A program made the translations under genes and the position numbers. Below, in pieces: positions 36,591 to 44,389 of a stretch of 45,680 nucleotides of DNA. A model generated the notes under the pieces. That model had not been told where the DNA came from. It did not search any database and saw nothing but the letters and a program-made list of their open reading frames with translations. Where the stretch lies: contig DCXN01000014.1 in NCBI GenBank assembly GCA_002327685.1, positions 5,227 to 50,906 of the forward strand, written 5' to 3'. Numbering within the stretch: position 1 is the stretch's first letter; each line of letters begins with the position of its first letter. Source of the stretch: Patescibacteria group bacterium UBA2135 (GTDB lineage: Bacteria > Patescibacteriota > Minisyncoccia > Phycocordibacterales > UBA2135).

Positions 36591-38528
36591 TTATCCTTTA
36601 TCTTTTGATCTCTGCGATCCTGATGACGGAACCGAACGGCGTGAACGCGCAGCTCTAGACTGCGTTTTTTGCTGTTCGCTTGCTCTGATGTCTTCAACGT
36701 TTTCTCCGCGCAAAAGCGCCTTAACTTCTTCCCCTGTAAGCGTTTCGTGCTCCATAAGTGCTTGCGCAATTGTTTCCAACCCTTTTTTGTCTTCTTCTTC
36801 TAATATCTGTCGCGCTTCTTCCTTTGCTTTGTCAGTCAGTCGCACAACTTCTTCCTCAACAAGTCCAGCCATCTTATCAGACATATTTTTCTGTTGAGTT
36901 ACCGACCTGCCAAGAAAAATTTCTTCTTCGTTTTCGCTATAACGAATCCAACCCAATTTCTTATTCTCACTCATACCATATTCCGTCACCATGGCACGGG
37001 CTATTTCTGTTGCTTGCTGGATATCGTTTCTGGCGCCAGTTGTAACATTCTCTTCTCCGAATATTAATTCCTCGGCAATACGACCGCCAAACAAAACAGC
37101 AAGCCGTGATTCAAGTTCAATTTTAGAGTAAGTGTACCTGTCACGCTCCGGAATTGACATTGTAACACCAAGCGCGCGACCACGAGGTACAATAGTCACT
37201 TTATGCAATGGATCATGTTTTTTCACTCTAAGGCCGACAAGAGCATGTCCCGCTTCGTGGTACGCGGTCAACTTTTTATCGTCTTCGGTCATCACCATTG
37301 AGCATCGTTCAGCGCCCATCATGACCTTATCTTTTGCTTCTTCAACATCATCCATCGTAATTTTGCGCTTATCTTCACGGCTAGCAAAGAGTGCCGCCTC
37401 ATTCAAAAGATTTTCTAATTCGGCGCCGGAAAACCCTGGTGTTCCTCGAGCGATGATTTTTAAATCAACATCCGAAGCAAGAGGTTTATTACGTGCATGT
37501 ATTTCAAGAATTTTTTCTCTTCCTAAAATATCCGGATTTGGCACTGTCACCTGCCGGTCAAACCGACCGGGGCGCAGAAGCGCCGGGTCAAGCACGTCAG
37601 GCCGATTCGTTGCGGAAATTAAAATCACTCCTTCGTTAGATTCAAAGCCGTCCATCTCTACTAAAAGCTGGTTTAATGTCTGTTCACGTTCGTCATTGCC
37701 ACCACCAATGCCGGCGCCTCTGTGACGGCCCACTGCATCAAGTTCGTCAATAAAGATAATACATGGCGCCTTCTTTTTGCCCTCTTCAAACGCGTCACGA
37801 ACACGAGCGGCACCGACGCCAACAAACATTTCAACAAAACTAGATCCTGAAGTGACAAAGAACGGCACTTCTGCTTCACCCGCAACAGCGCGCGCTAAAA
37901 GAGTCTTGCCTGTTCCTGTAGGACCCACGAGTAGTACACCCTTAGGAATCTTCCCGCCAAGTCTCTGGGCTTTCCGAGGATTCTTTAGAAAATCAACGAC
38001 TTCTTTAAGCTCTTGTTTCGCCTCATCAACACCGGCAACATCATTAAACGTAACTTTATTTCCCTTTTCAGTAAGAAGTTTGGCGCGTGATTTTTTAAAC
38101 TTCATCGGGTTTGAAGTGCCGCCCATCTTCCGCATAAAAAAAATAATGACACCAATGAAGAGTAGCATCGGACCCCATGAATAGAGAAAAGAAGAGAATG
38201 CTGATGCTTCTTCTTTTGGCAAATAAGTAATCTCTACGTCTTTGTCCTCCAAAAGAAGGAATAATCTCGTATTATCTTGATTGACGGGGATAATTACTTT
38301 AAATTGCTGTCTATCTTTTTTAAAGTTCCCTGTGATTAGACCAGAATCTTCTGCTATTTCTACACGTTCAACATTCTCGTCTTCAACAGATCGAATGAAT
38401 TCCGTGTAATTAAGCTCATGAAATTGCCGATATTGGCTTCTTTCTGCTGAGCCAAGAAAAGATGCAAGAAGAAACACTACAATAGCTCCAAGGATGATCG
38501 TCCATACTGTGTTTCTATTGAATTTCAA
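36591..38528 (-). CDS. ftsH: ATP-dependent zinc metalloprotease FtsH
   Basis: 645 aa membrane protease. Two N-terminal membrane helices (residues 8-24 and about 118-136), AAA domain with Walker A GPTGTGKT, Walker B IIFIDELDAVG, the FVEMFVGVGAARVRD pore loop and the second region of homology (ATNRPDVLDPALLRPGRFDR). Zn site HEAGH (residues about 417-421). C-terminus is Arg/Ser-rich. Full length. Confidence 0.97.
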   Translation of the reverse strand: MKFNRNTVWTIILGAIVVFLLASFLGSAERSQYRQFHELNYTEFIRSVEDENVERVEIAEDSGLITGNFKKDRQQFKVIIPVNQDNTRLFLLLEDKDVEITYLPKEEASAFSSFLYSWGPMLLFIGVIIFFMRKMGGTSNPMKFKKSRAKLLTEKGNKVTFNDVAGVDEAKQELKEVVDFLKNPRKAQRLGGKIPKGVLLVGPTGTGKTLLARAVAGEAEVPFFVTSGSSFVEMFVGVGAARVRDAFEEGKKKAPCIIFIDELDAVGRHRGAGIGGGNDEREQTLNQLLVEMDGFESNEGVILISATNRPDVLDPALLRPGRFDRQVTVPNPDILGREKILEIHARNKPLASDVDLKIIARGTPGFSGAELENLLNEAALFASREDKRKITMDDVEEAKDKVMMGAERCSMVMTEDDKKLTAYHEAGHALVGLRVKKHDPLHKVTIVPRGRALGVTMSIPERDRYTYSKIELESRLAVLFGGRIAEELIFGEENVTTGARNDIQQATEIARAMVTEYGMSENKKLGWIRYSENEEEIFLGRSVTQQKNMSDKMAGLVEEEVVRLTDKAKEEARQILEEEDKKGLETIAQALMEHETLTGEEVKALLRGENVEDIRASEQQKTQSRAARSRRSVPSSGSQRSKDKG

Positions 38529-38802
38529 TTTTCAAACTCCTGACAAATTACAGAGTATCTATTTTCAACTTATATAAAAAAGAAAAAGAAAGCAAGCGGT
38601 ACCAGCGTTTTGCGCTGGTCGCAAGCACGCGCAGAACAAACGCAGAATTACGCAGAAAAGTTGGCCCCAAAGCCCGACGGACAGAGCCTTCTAGACAACG
38701 CTGGGTCTTGCGTGGAGATTGACGAAATTCTATGAAAATGCTATTACGTACGTAGATTGATCTTTTGCGTTCAACTCAAACCAGCAACGAAGGAGGTACC
38801 CA
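38529..38802. other. ftsH-CDF intergenic region
   Basis: No gene seen. Contains an ACCAGCG/CGCTGGT hairpin (about 38609-38627), the word CGCAGAATTACGCAGAAAA (shared with 17306-17334 in a degenerate form), and a plus-strand promoter TTGACG-N17-TGC-TATTAC (38719-38747) for the next gene. Confidence 0.5.
38719..38747 (+). promoter_or_regulatory. Promoter of the CDF-like gene
   Basis: TTGACG (38719-38724), 17-base spacer, TGC-TATTAC (38742-38747). Confidence 0.6.
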
Positions 38803-39498
38803 ATGCATTCACACAAGCAAACTGGGCACTTCCGTTGGTGCCCTGGAAATTTCAATATACATCTTTGTCTTTGTCAGGTTGCTATTTATATTAGTATGGC
38901 AATCGTCGGCGGTACAACAGCGTATTACCAGCATAAACTTGGAGAAAAGGGCGGTGCTGCTACACCACAAGCAGATGCGTGGCATTTAGTAAACGACACA
39001 GCATCTGATATTGTGGTTGCTTGTGTCGCTGGACTCGTAGTTTTACAACCATTTATTCATAAAGAGCGCACTGTGCGACTAATCGGTGCGTATATGCAAG
39101 TCATTTTACTTGCCGCAGCGACAATTTTCATTGGAAGCGAACTTTATTTCAAAATTTCCGCCTCCACACGCTTCATACCAATTGAAATGGTGAAGGCTGG
39201 AATAGTCGGCGTTGTAGGTAATAGTTTCCGTTTGTGGATCCTGCACATGAAAAAAGGCGGCTGGGATCTCAACCGCTTCATACAGGACAAACATGTGCGC
39301 CTTGACTTGTATTGGAGTATCGGGGCTTTGGGAATCGGAGTTATCTCGTGGATAATTGAACGGTTGTCATTTGATACTGCCGCTAATTATATTGACAGCA
39401 TCGCCACCCTCATCATGTTGGTTATTGCTTCACATATGACATACTCCGCATACAGAAAAACAAGGTATGGGGAAATCGATATACACCACACCGACTAA
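38803..39498 (+). CDS. Cation diffusion facilitator-like membrane protein
   Basis: 231 aa with an AGGAGG ribosome binding site. About five to six membrane helices. DAWHLVNDTASDIVV (HxxxD in helix 2) and the later HVRLDLYWSIGALGIG (near HxxxD) fit the CDF metal site; no C-terminal cytoplasmic CDF domain is present and the N-terminus is Cys/His-rich (MHSHKQTGHFRWCPGNF). Probably exports Zn, Co or similar. It pairs with the ZIP importer downstream. Confidence 0.7.
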   Translation: MHSHKQTGHFRWCPGNFNIHLCLCQVAIYISMAIVGGTTAYYQHKLGEKGGAATPQADAWHLVNDTASDIVVACVAGLVVLQPFIHKERTVRLIGAYMQVILLAAATIFIGSELYFKISASTRFIPIEMVKAGIVGVVGNSFRLWILHMKKGGWDLNRFIQDKHVRLDLYWSIGALGIGVISWIIERLSFDTAANYIDSIATLIMLVIASHMTYSAYRKTRYGEIDIHHTD

Positions 39499-39501
39499 AT
39501 T

Positions 39502-39538
39502 CCGCCCGACATCTCGTTGGGCGGATTTTTCTTTTTCT
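39502..39538 (+). terminator. Terminator of the CDF-like gene
   Basis: CCGCCC/GGGCGG stem followed by ATTTTTCTTTTT. Confidence 0.85.
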
Positions 39539-39564
39539 AGCTCATATTTGCTATAATGATCTCT

Positions 39565-40362
39565 ATGACCATGACAACCATTGCTCTTTATGCATTCGGA
39601 AGCGTTTTTGTAGTAAGCCTTGTTTCCCTCATTGGAATCCTGGTGATTTCAGTAAGAGACACACTACTTCAAAAATGGATACTAGTATTCGTTGCTCTCG
39701 CAGTCGGCGCGCTTTTGGGAGACGCGTTTATTCACCTTATCCCAGAGGCGTTTGAAAAGAGCGCGAATATACTCGTCACATCGCTTTTGATTATTGGAGG
39801 CATTCTGCTATTTTTTATTCTGGAAAAATTCCTTCACTGGCATCACTGGCATGGACATGAACTTCATGAGGATGAATGCCTTGGCGACAAAAGAATACTA
39901 GACACTCAAAGACGTATACGACCGCTCGGATATATCATTTTGGCATCCGACGGATTTCACAACCTTTTGGACGGTATGATTATCGGCGCAAGTTATTTAG
40001 TAAGTATTGAAGTCGGCATTGCAACCACGCTTGCGGTTATACTCCATGAAATTCCACAGGAGATAGGAGACTTCGGAGTACTCTTACACTCGGGGTTCAC
40101 AAAAGCACAGGCAATATTGGTAAATTTCGCATCGGCGCTTTTGGCTATACTTGGCGTCATTGTAGTATTTGTTTTAGAAGATGCCATGGGAACATTTTCT
40201 ACATGGATGATTCCAATTGCCGCAGGCGGTTTTATTTACATCGCAGGCTCTGATCTGGTACCAGAGCTACATAAGACAACAAGATTAAATCGTTCATTTG
40301 TTCAATTGCTTGCCATTCTTGTAGGAATTCTAGCAATAGTTGCATTACTTTTGATTGAGTAG
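39565..40362 (+). CDS. ZIP-family metal transporter
   Basis: 265 aa, about eight membrane helices. HWHHWHGHELHEDE is the His-rich variable loop; HNLLDGMIIGAS and HEIPQEIGDFGVLL are the paired metal-binding motifs of helices IV and V (the latter HEIPHE-like with Gln). I prefer ATG 39565 because an extended -10 (TGC-TATAAT, 39552-39557) overlaps the ATG at 39556; the mRNA would be leaderless. Imports Zn or Fe into the cytoplasm, or the reverse. Confidence 0.92.
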   Translation: MTMTTIALYAFGSVFVVSLVSLIGILVISVRDTLLQKWILVFVALAVGALLGDAFIHLIPEAFEKSANILVTSLLIIGGILLFFILEKFLHWHHWHGHELHEDECLGDKRILDTQRRIRPLGYIILASDGFHNLLDGMIIGASYLVSIEVGIATTLAVILHEIPQEIGDFGVLLHSGFTKAQAILVNFASALLAILGVIVVFVLEDAMGTFSTWMIPIAAGGFIYIAGSDLVPELHKTTRLNRSFVQLLAILVGILAIVALLLIE

Positions 40363-40377
40363 TAAGATAGGAACAAT

Positions 40378-40480
40378 ACCAATATACAAATTGTACGAAT
40401 AATACCAATGGATACGAATACGACGCATTAGTATTATTCGTATCATTCGTACAATTTGTATATTGGTATTATCCCTTATC
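40378..40480. repeat. Palindromic word repeat in the dsbA-like leader
   Basis: ACCAATATACAAATTGTACGAATAATACC at the left and its near-exact complement at the right (GGTATTATTCG... through GTATATTGGTATTATCCC order reversed); it ends 8 bases before the ATG. Third member of the family found upstream of lysS and greA; its right end supplies a TGG-TATTAT extended -10. Confidence 0.65.
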
Positions 40481-41191
40481 ATGGAAACATCAAACACACA
40501 ACTAATGGTTCCCCTCTCTATTTTAGGCGCTGGAGTTATTATTGCAGGCGCTATTCTTTTTACGGCTCAAAACAATAATGGTGATCAACTCGCAGGAACG
40601 GGAGGAGTCCAGGAAGAAGCAGTTTCAAATATATCATCAGTGACACCCAAAGATCATATTTTGGGTAATTTCGAAACCGCGGAAATATTTATTGTGGAGT
40701 TTTCAGATCTTGAGTGTCCATTTTGCAGGTCATTCCACCAGACACTTAAACAAGTCATGGAGGCATACGGACCAGATAGCAAAGTCGCATGGGTATATCG
40801 CCACTTCCCATTAACCGCAATTCACCCGAAAGCCTTTCAAGAAGCAGTCGCAACAGAGTGCGCCGCGGAACTCGGTGGAGAATTAAAGTTCTGGGAATAC
40901 ACAGATCAGCTACTTGAAGTTTCTCCCTTGAACAATGGACTTGATTTAACGCTTTTACCACAGATCGCCGAGGACGTCGGACTTGATAGAGATGCATTTG
41001 TCGAGTGTCTTGAAAGTGGACGCCAAGAAAGTGCCGTTAATGAGGACATGGAAGACGCAGTCAAATCAGGCGGGCGCGGTACACCACATACAATTTTGAT
41101 TACCAAAGATGGCAAAAACTCTGCACGCGTACAAGGAGCACAGCCTTTTGATGCATTGAAAGCACAGATTGATCAACTGCTCAGTGAGTAA
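40481..41191 (+). CDS. DsbA-family thiol-disulfide oxidoreductase, membrane-anchored
   Basis: 236 aa from ATG 40481. Signal anchor LMVPLSILGAGVIIAGAILF, then a DsbA-like domain with CPFC in EFSDLECPFCRSFHQTL, HPKAFQEAVATECAA, and cis-Pro in GGRGTPHTILI. Oxidises or isomerises exported proteins; fits with the TlpA/CcdA set 5 kb upstream. Confidence 0.92.
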   Translation: METSNTQLMVPLSILGAGVIIAGAILFTAQNNNGDQLAGTGGVQEEAVSNISSVTPKDHILGNFETAEIFIVEFSDLECPFCRSFHQTLKQVMEAYGPDSKVAWVYRHFPLTAIHPKAFQEAVATECAAELGGELKFWEYTDQLLEVSPLNNGLDLTLLPQIAEDVGLDRDAFVECLESGRQESAVNEDMEDAVKSGGRGTPHTILITKDGKNSARVQGAQPFDALKAQIDQLLSE

Positions 41192-41207
41192 GTAGAAAAT
41201 AAATAAA

Positions 41208-41257
41208 AAACTGGCACGAAGACGATAAGACGGTCTTTGTGCCAGTTTATTTTGTTT
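41208..41257 (+). terminator. Terminator of the dsbA-like gene
   Basis: AAACTGGCACGAAGAC/GTCTTTGTGCCAGTTT stem followed by ATTTTGTTT. Confidence 0.85.
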
Positions 41258-41269
41258 GCGCAAAAAACA

Positions 41270-41458
41270 TTAACTTTTTAGGAAAGCATCGGATCGCACC
41301 AATGCTCTGTCACATTCCGACAATCGCTGACAACCTTCTAGGTATTCCTTTTCGTATTGTGAATAAAGAAAGAAAATGAACACTGCGAAGCCGCCGATTG
41401 GTATAAAGAACATGACAATAACACTGACAACAAATTCAAGATCGCTAAAATATTCCAT
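41270..41458 (-). CDS. Small single-helix membrane protein
   Basis: 62 aa from ATG 41458, with GGAAGGAA about 8 bases upstream. One membrane helix (FVVSVIVMFFIPIGGFAVFIFFLY) and a charged cytoplasmic tail with two Cys (QRLSECDRALV). Family unknown. Confidence 0.6.
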   Translation of the reverse strand: MEYFSDLEFVVSVIVMFFIPIGGFAVFIFFLYSQYEKEYLEGCQRLSECDRALVRSDAFLKS

Positions 41459-41630
41459 TTCAGAAATTCCTTCCAAGTTCCAAATGTTCTAAGCTATTTC
41501 CTTTCTGTCCAAAGCATATCATGTTGCTACACTTTGTCAATACTCATGAATCCATTGCAAAACAAGAGTAAACTGTGGATATCCATCAAACCGACGTTTT
41601 TAAAAAATTATTCAGTCAAAATCTCTGCAA

Positions 41631-41710
41631 GGCCTGGTCTTGTGGGCTAGGTTTTCCACAAGTTATCCCCATGTAAGGCCGGGCCTTGCGGAAAAGGGCC
41701 TTGCGGAAAA
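41631..41710. repeat. GC palindromes with DnaA-box-like words
   Basis: GCAAGGCCTGGTCTTGTGG, TTTTCCACA (41652-41660), TTATCCCCA (41663-41671) and AAGGCCGGGCCTTGCGGAAAA, largely repeated at 42991-43060. Confidence 0.6.
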
Positions 41711-42538
41711 TTAATCTACAAGTCCTAGCCGATATATATCAAAAGAATTTTCGCCCTCAAACATGTCGGATGGATTCGGGAGATAGAGCCGCTTTCGCGC
41801 AATTTCTGATGTAGCGTCGTTGACGAGACGATGAAATAACACAAATTCTTCTTCACTGTTACGAAAATCAATTACATGCCGCCGCATTTGTGATGAACCG
41901 TCGGCATTCTTTTTCTTTTTACATTCATAGACAAGGAAACGGCATACCGGTTTTTCAAATTCTTTTTTAACAGTGTAATAATTGAAAATCGCCTGGATCA
42001 TGAAAATTGGTTTTGGACTTCCACGCTTGCTGAATGAATCAACAAATTTATGGTCAATTATATCAACCGCTCCCCGTTCAGCCCGTGACTGTACAACCAA
42101 ATCAGAAATAGCTTTGAGCGGAAGCGGTAATCCCTTAACATCAGTAATTGCTTTCACTTCAACTCCAAGCACTCTATGCTTCGGCGGTCGTTCTAAATAA
42201 AAAGAGATGGCTTGCATATATTCCCGCTCCATCTGTTTCCGCTTCTTTTTTTTAGCTGCGCGTGTTTTTATTTTACCAAAATTAATTTCAAAGTCCGAAA
42301 CATCCTGCAAAAATTCAAGCCCAAGATCAATTGCCCCTTCTTTTGGTATCCCACTATAGAAATGCTGGAGGGCCAGATGTCCAGCACGACCTATATATGA
42401 TGATGGGGAAGAAGGCGTATCATAGACCAATTCCACATAACGCTTATACCACGCCAAAGGGTTTCTCAAGAACGCAGTGAGTGAGGAATATGTCCAGTGT
42501 TTTATGGGGAGTGTACGCTTTCGACTCATTCGGTTCAT
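41711..42538 (-). CDS. PD-(D/E)XK (RecB-like) nuclease domain protein
   Basis: 275 aa. N-terminal SYSSLTAFLRNPLAWYKRYVE-like substrate region, GRAGHLALQHFYSG (His), then AISDLVVQSRAERGAVDIIDHKF (Asp ... D-x-K core) and a following FMIQAIFNYY helix (QxxxY). This is the RecB/PDDEXK_1 layout. The C-terminal Cys cluster of Cas4/AddB types is absent. DNA repair or processing role likely. Confidence 0.8.
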   Translation of the reverse strand: MNRMSRKRTLPIKHWTYSSLTAFLRNPLAWYKRYVELVYDTPSSPSSYIGRAGHLALQHFYSGIPKEGAIDLGLEFLQDVSDFEINFGKIKTRAAKKKKRKQMEREYMQAISFYLERPPKHRVLGVEVKAITDVKGLPLPLKAISDLVVQSRAERGAVDIIDHKFVDSFSKRGSPKPIFMIQAIFNYYTVKKEFEKPVCRFLVYECKKKKNADGSSQMRRHVIDFRNSEEEFVLFHRLVNDATSEIARKRLYLPNPSDMFEGENSFDIYRLGLVD

Positions 42539-42631
42539 TATATCACATTACCACGGGCTATTGACAAATAGTACAAACTATGCCAGGATATTAGTGGATT
42601 CTTCTTACAATGGGGAGTAGGAGTATGTGGA

Positions 42632-42919
42632 ATGCATTATGTTGACTTCGTCCATCTAAAAGCGTCCGACCTTAACCACATCCGAGAACGTGCCGAAGAA
42701 AACGACGTACAACAAATACTGGATGTTTTCGGTGAATGGCTTTCTGTTTGGAAAGATGGTTCGTGGGTAGACCATGAGAAAATCTTTTTTAATGTGACCG
42801 ACCTCAAACATGCAGGTGTTTGGAGTATAGTATCGCTTGCAGATTTTGTTGATAGCATAAAAGACAAAGTTTGCAGCGAAGTACTTTCCCGTCTTGAAGA
42901 AATTCGAGACAAGGAGTAA
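42632..42919 (+). CDS. Hypothetical small protein
   Basis: 95 aa, soluble and acidic (MHYVDFVHLKASDLNHIRER, DVQQILDVFGEWLSVWKDG, SLADFVDSIKDKVCSEVLSRLEEIRDKE). A GGAG site lies about 10 bases upstream and a terminator follows. Family not recognised. Confidence 0.6.
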   Translation: MHYVDFVHLKASDLNHIRERAEENDVQQILDVFGEWLSVWKDGSWVDHEKIFFNVTDLKHAGVWSIVSLADFVDSIKDKVCSEVLSRLEEIRDKE

Positions 42920-42950
42920 GGTCAGCTGTGACCTAACAGCAGCATTATAA

Positions 42951-42979
42951 GGCTACCACAGAGGTAGTCTTTTATTTTA
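42951..42979 (+). terminator. Terminator after the 42632 gene
   Basis: GGCTACC/GGTAGTC stem followed by TTTTATTTT. Confidence 0.8.
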
Positions 42980-42990
42980 TACTAGGCACC

Positions 42991-43060
42991 GCAAGGCCCG
43001 GCCTTGCGGGTTATCCACAGGTTATCCCCATGCAAGGCCGGGCCTTGCGGAAACTTGTGG
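42991..43060. repeat. GC palindromes flanking DnaA-box-like sites
   Basis: GCAAGGCCCGGCCTTGC (42991-43007), TTATCCACA (43011-43019, perfect DnaA box), TTATCCCCA (43022-43030), GCAAGGCCGGGCCTTGC (43032-43048) and TTGTGGAAA (about 43055). Near copy of 41650-41705. It lies downstream of rpoD. Confidence 0.65.
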
Positions 43061-43087
43061 AAATTTCCTAGCGCCCTAAAGCCTAAC

Positions 43088-44386
43088 TTAGTAATTTTTA
43101 AGCCGATTTGATTTTTGGTGCTGGCGGATTTTTTCGTGCGCCTTCGCTTCAATCTGTCTTATACGCTCTCGGGTCACACCGAATTCCCTCCCCACTTCCT
43201 CCAGTGTATGCATAAGCCCTTCATACTCCTCAAGACCATGCCGCATCTCAAGAATTTTACGCTCTTTAGGAGAGAGCTCTGATAAGATTTCACGTATTTG
43301 GTCACGGAGAATACGCCGTGATGCCTCCTGCGATGGAGCGGCAACTTGTTCATCCTGAATAAAGTCTTTAAGCGTTGACTTTTCGTCATCGTCTCCAATT
43401 GACCCTTCAAGCGAAACAGTGTCTTGATCTATGTTTTTTATAGTGTGCACTTTATCAATATCAAGACCCATCTCTGCAGCAATTTCCTCTGGAAGCGGAT
43501 CACGCCCCAAGTCTTGAGAAAGGCGCCGTATTGCTTGTTTATATTTCGCAATTGTCTCAACCATGTGTACAGGAACACGAATAGTGCGAGACTGGTCGGC
43601 AAGAGCACGCGTAACTGCTTGCCTGATCCACCATGTTGCGTATGTTGAAAATTTATATCCCCTTCTCCAGTCAAATTTTTCAATTGCTTTAAAGAGGCCA
43701 ATATTCCCTTCTTGAATAAGGTCAAGTAATGTCAAGTCCTGGCTTCGCGTCGCGTATCGTTTTGCGATTGAAACAACGAGTCGAAGATTTGCCTTCGCTA
43801 ATAGGGACTTTGCCTCTTCATCGCCTTTCTCAATACGCTTTGCAAGTGTTTTTTCTTCTGCTGCTGAAATTAAATCATATTGTCCAATCTCTTTCAGATA
43901 CATTTGGATTGAATCATGCGTACTTGAAGTCCCGCCATATCCTTTTGTGGAAACAACACTCTCATCATCCGCAAGAATACTTCCCCGTCTTTTTATTTCA
44001 ACGCCCTCTTTTGCAAAATTGTCATAAAGCTCATCAAGAAATAATATATTGTCCTCAATATTGGGAAACTCTTTAAGTAATTCGTCATATGTGATAAAAC
44101 CTCGCGCCTTTCCTTTCTTAATAAGAGTTTCAATGCTTTTTTTCTGTGTTTCTGCTTTGTTTGTCTTCCGCGTAGTTTTTCTAGCTGTCGCACGCTTCGT
44201 CACCTGTTTTTTCTTAACAATCGTCTTTTTTCCCGACGTCCTGACACGTTTTGTCGTTAGGAGTCGGGACCCCGACCCCTTTGGGCGTCGGGGCTTCCTC
44301 TTTTTTATTATTTTCTTCTTCACACCAGCCTTAGCAGAACGTGTCTTTTTCGCTTTTTTCTTTTTTGTTGTTTCCTTCGCTTTCAT
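43088..44386 (-). CDS. rpoD: RNA polymerase primary sigma factor
   Basis: 432 aa sigma-70. Very Lys-rich N-terminal tail (residues 1-80), region 1.2 DSIQMYLKEIGQYDLIS, region 2 NLRLVVSIAKRYATRSQDLTLLDLIQEGNIGLFKAIEKFDWRRGYKFSTYATWWIRQ, region 3, and region 4 LEEVGREFGVTRERIRQIEAKA. Follows dnaG by 3 bp; the dnaG-rpoD pairing is the remnant of the macromolecular synthesis operon. Confidence 0.97.
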   Translation of the reverse strand: MKAKETTKKKKAKKTRSAKAGVKKKIIKKRKPRRPKGSGSRLLTTKRVRTSGKKTIVKKKQVTKRATARKTTRKTNKAETQKKSIETLIKKGKARGFITYDELLKEFPNIEDNILFLDELYDNFAKEGVEIKRRGSILADDESVVSTKGYGGTSSTHDSIQMYLKEIGQYDLISAAEEKTLAKRIEKGDEEAKSLLAKANLRLVVSIAKRYATRSQDLTLLDLIQEGNIGLFKAIEKFDWRRGYKFSTYATWWIRQAVTRALADQSRTIRVPVHMVETIAKYKQAIRRLSQDLGRDPLPEEIAAEMGLDIDKVHTIKNIDQDTVSLEGSIGDDDEKSTLKDFIQDEQVAAPSQEASRRILRDQIREILSELSPKERKILEMRHGLEEYEGLMHTLEEVGREFGVTRERIRQIEAKAHEKIRQHQKSNRLKNY

Positions 44387-44389
44387 AAT

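Noticed and set aside
41711..42538. Cas4-like nuclease
   Set aside because: It has the RecB-type core but lacks the C-terminal cysteine cluster, and no CRISPR genes are near.
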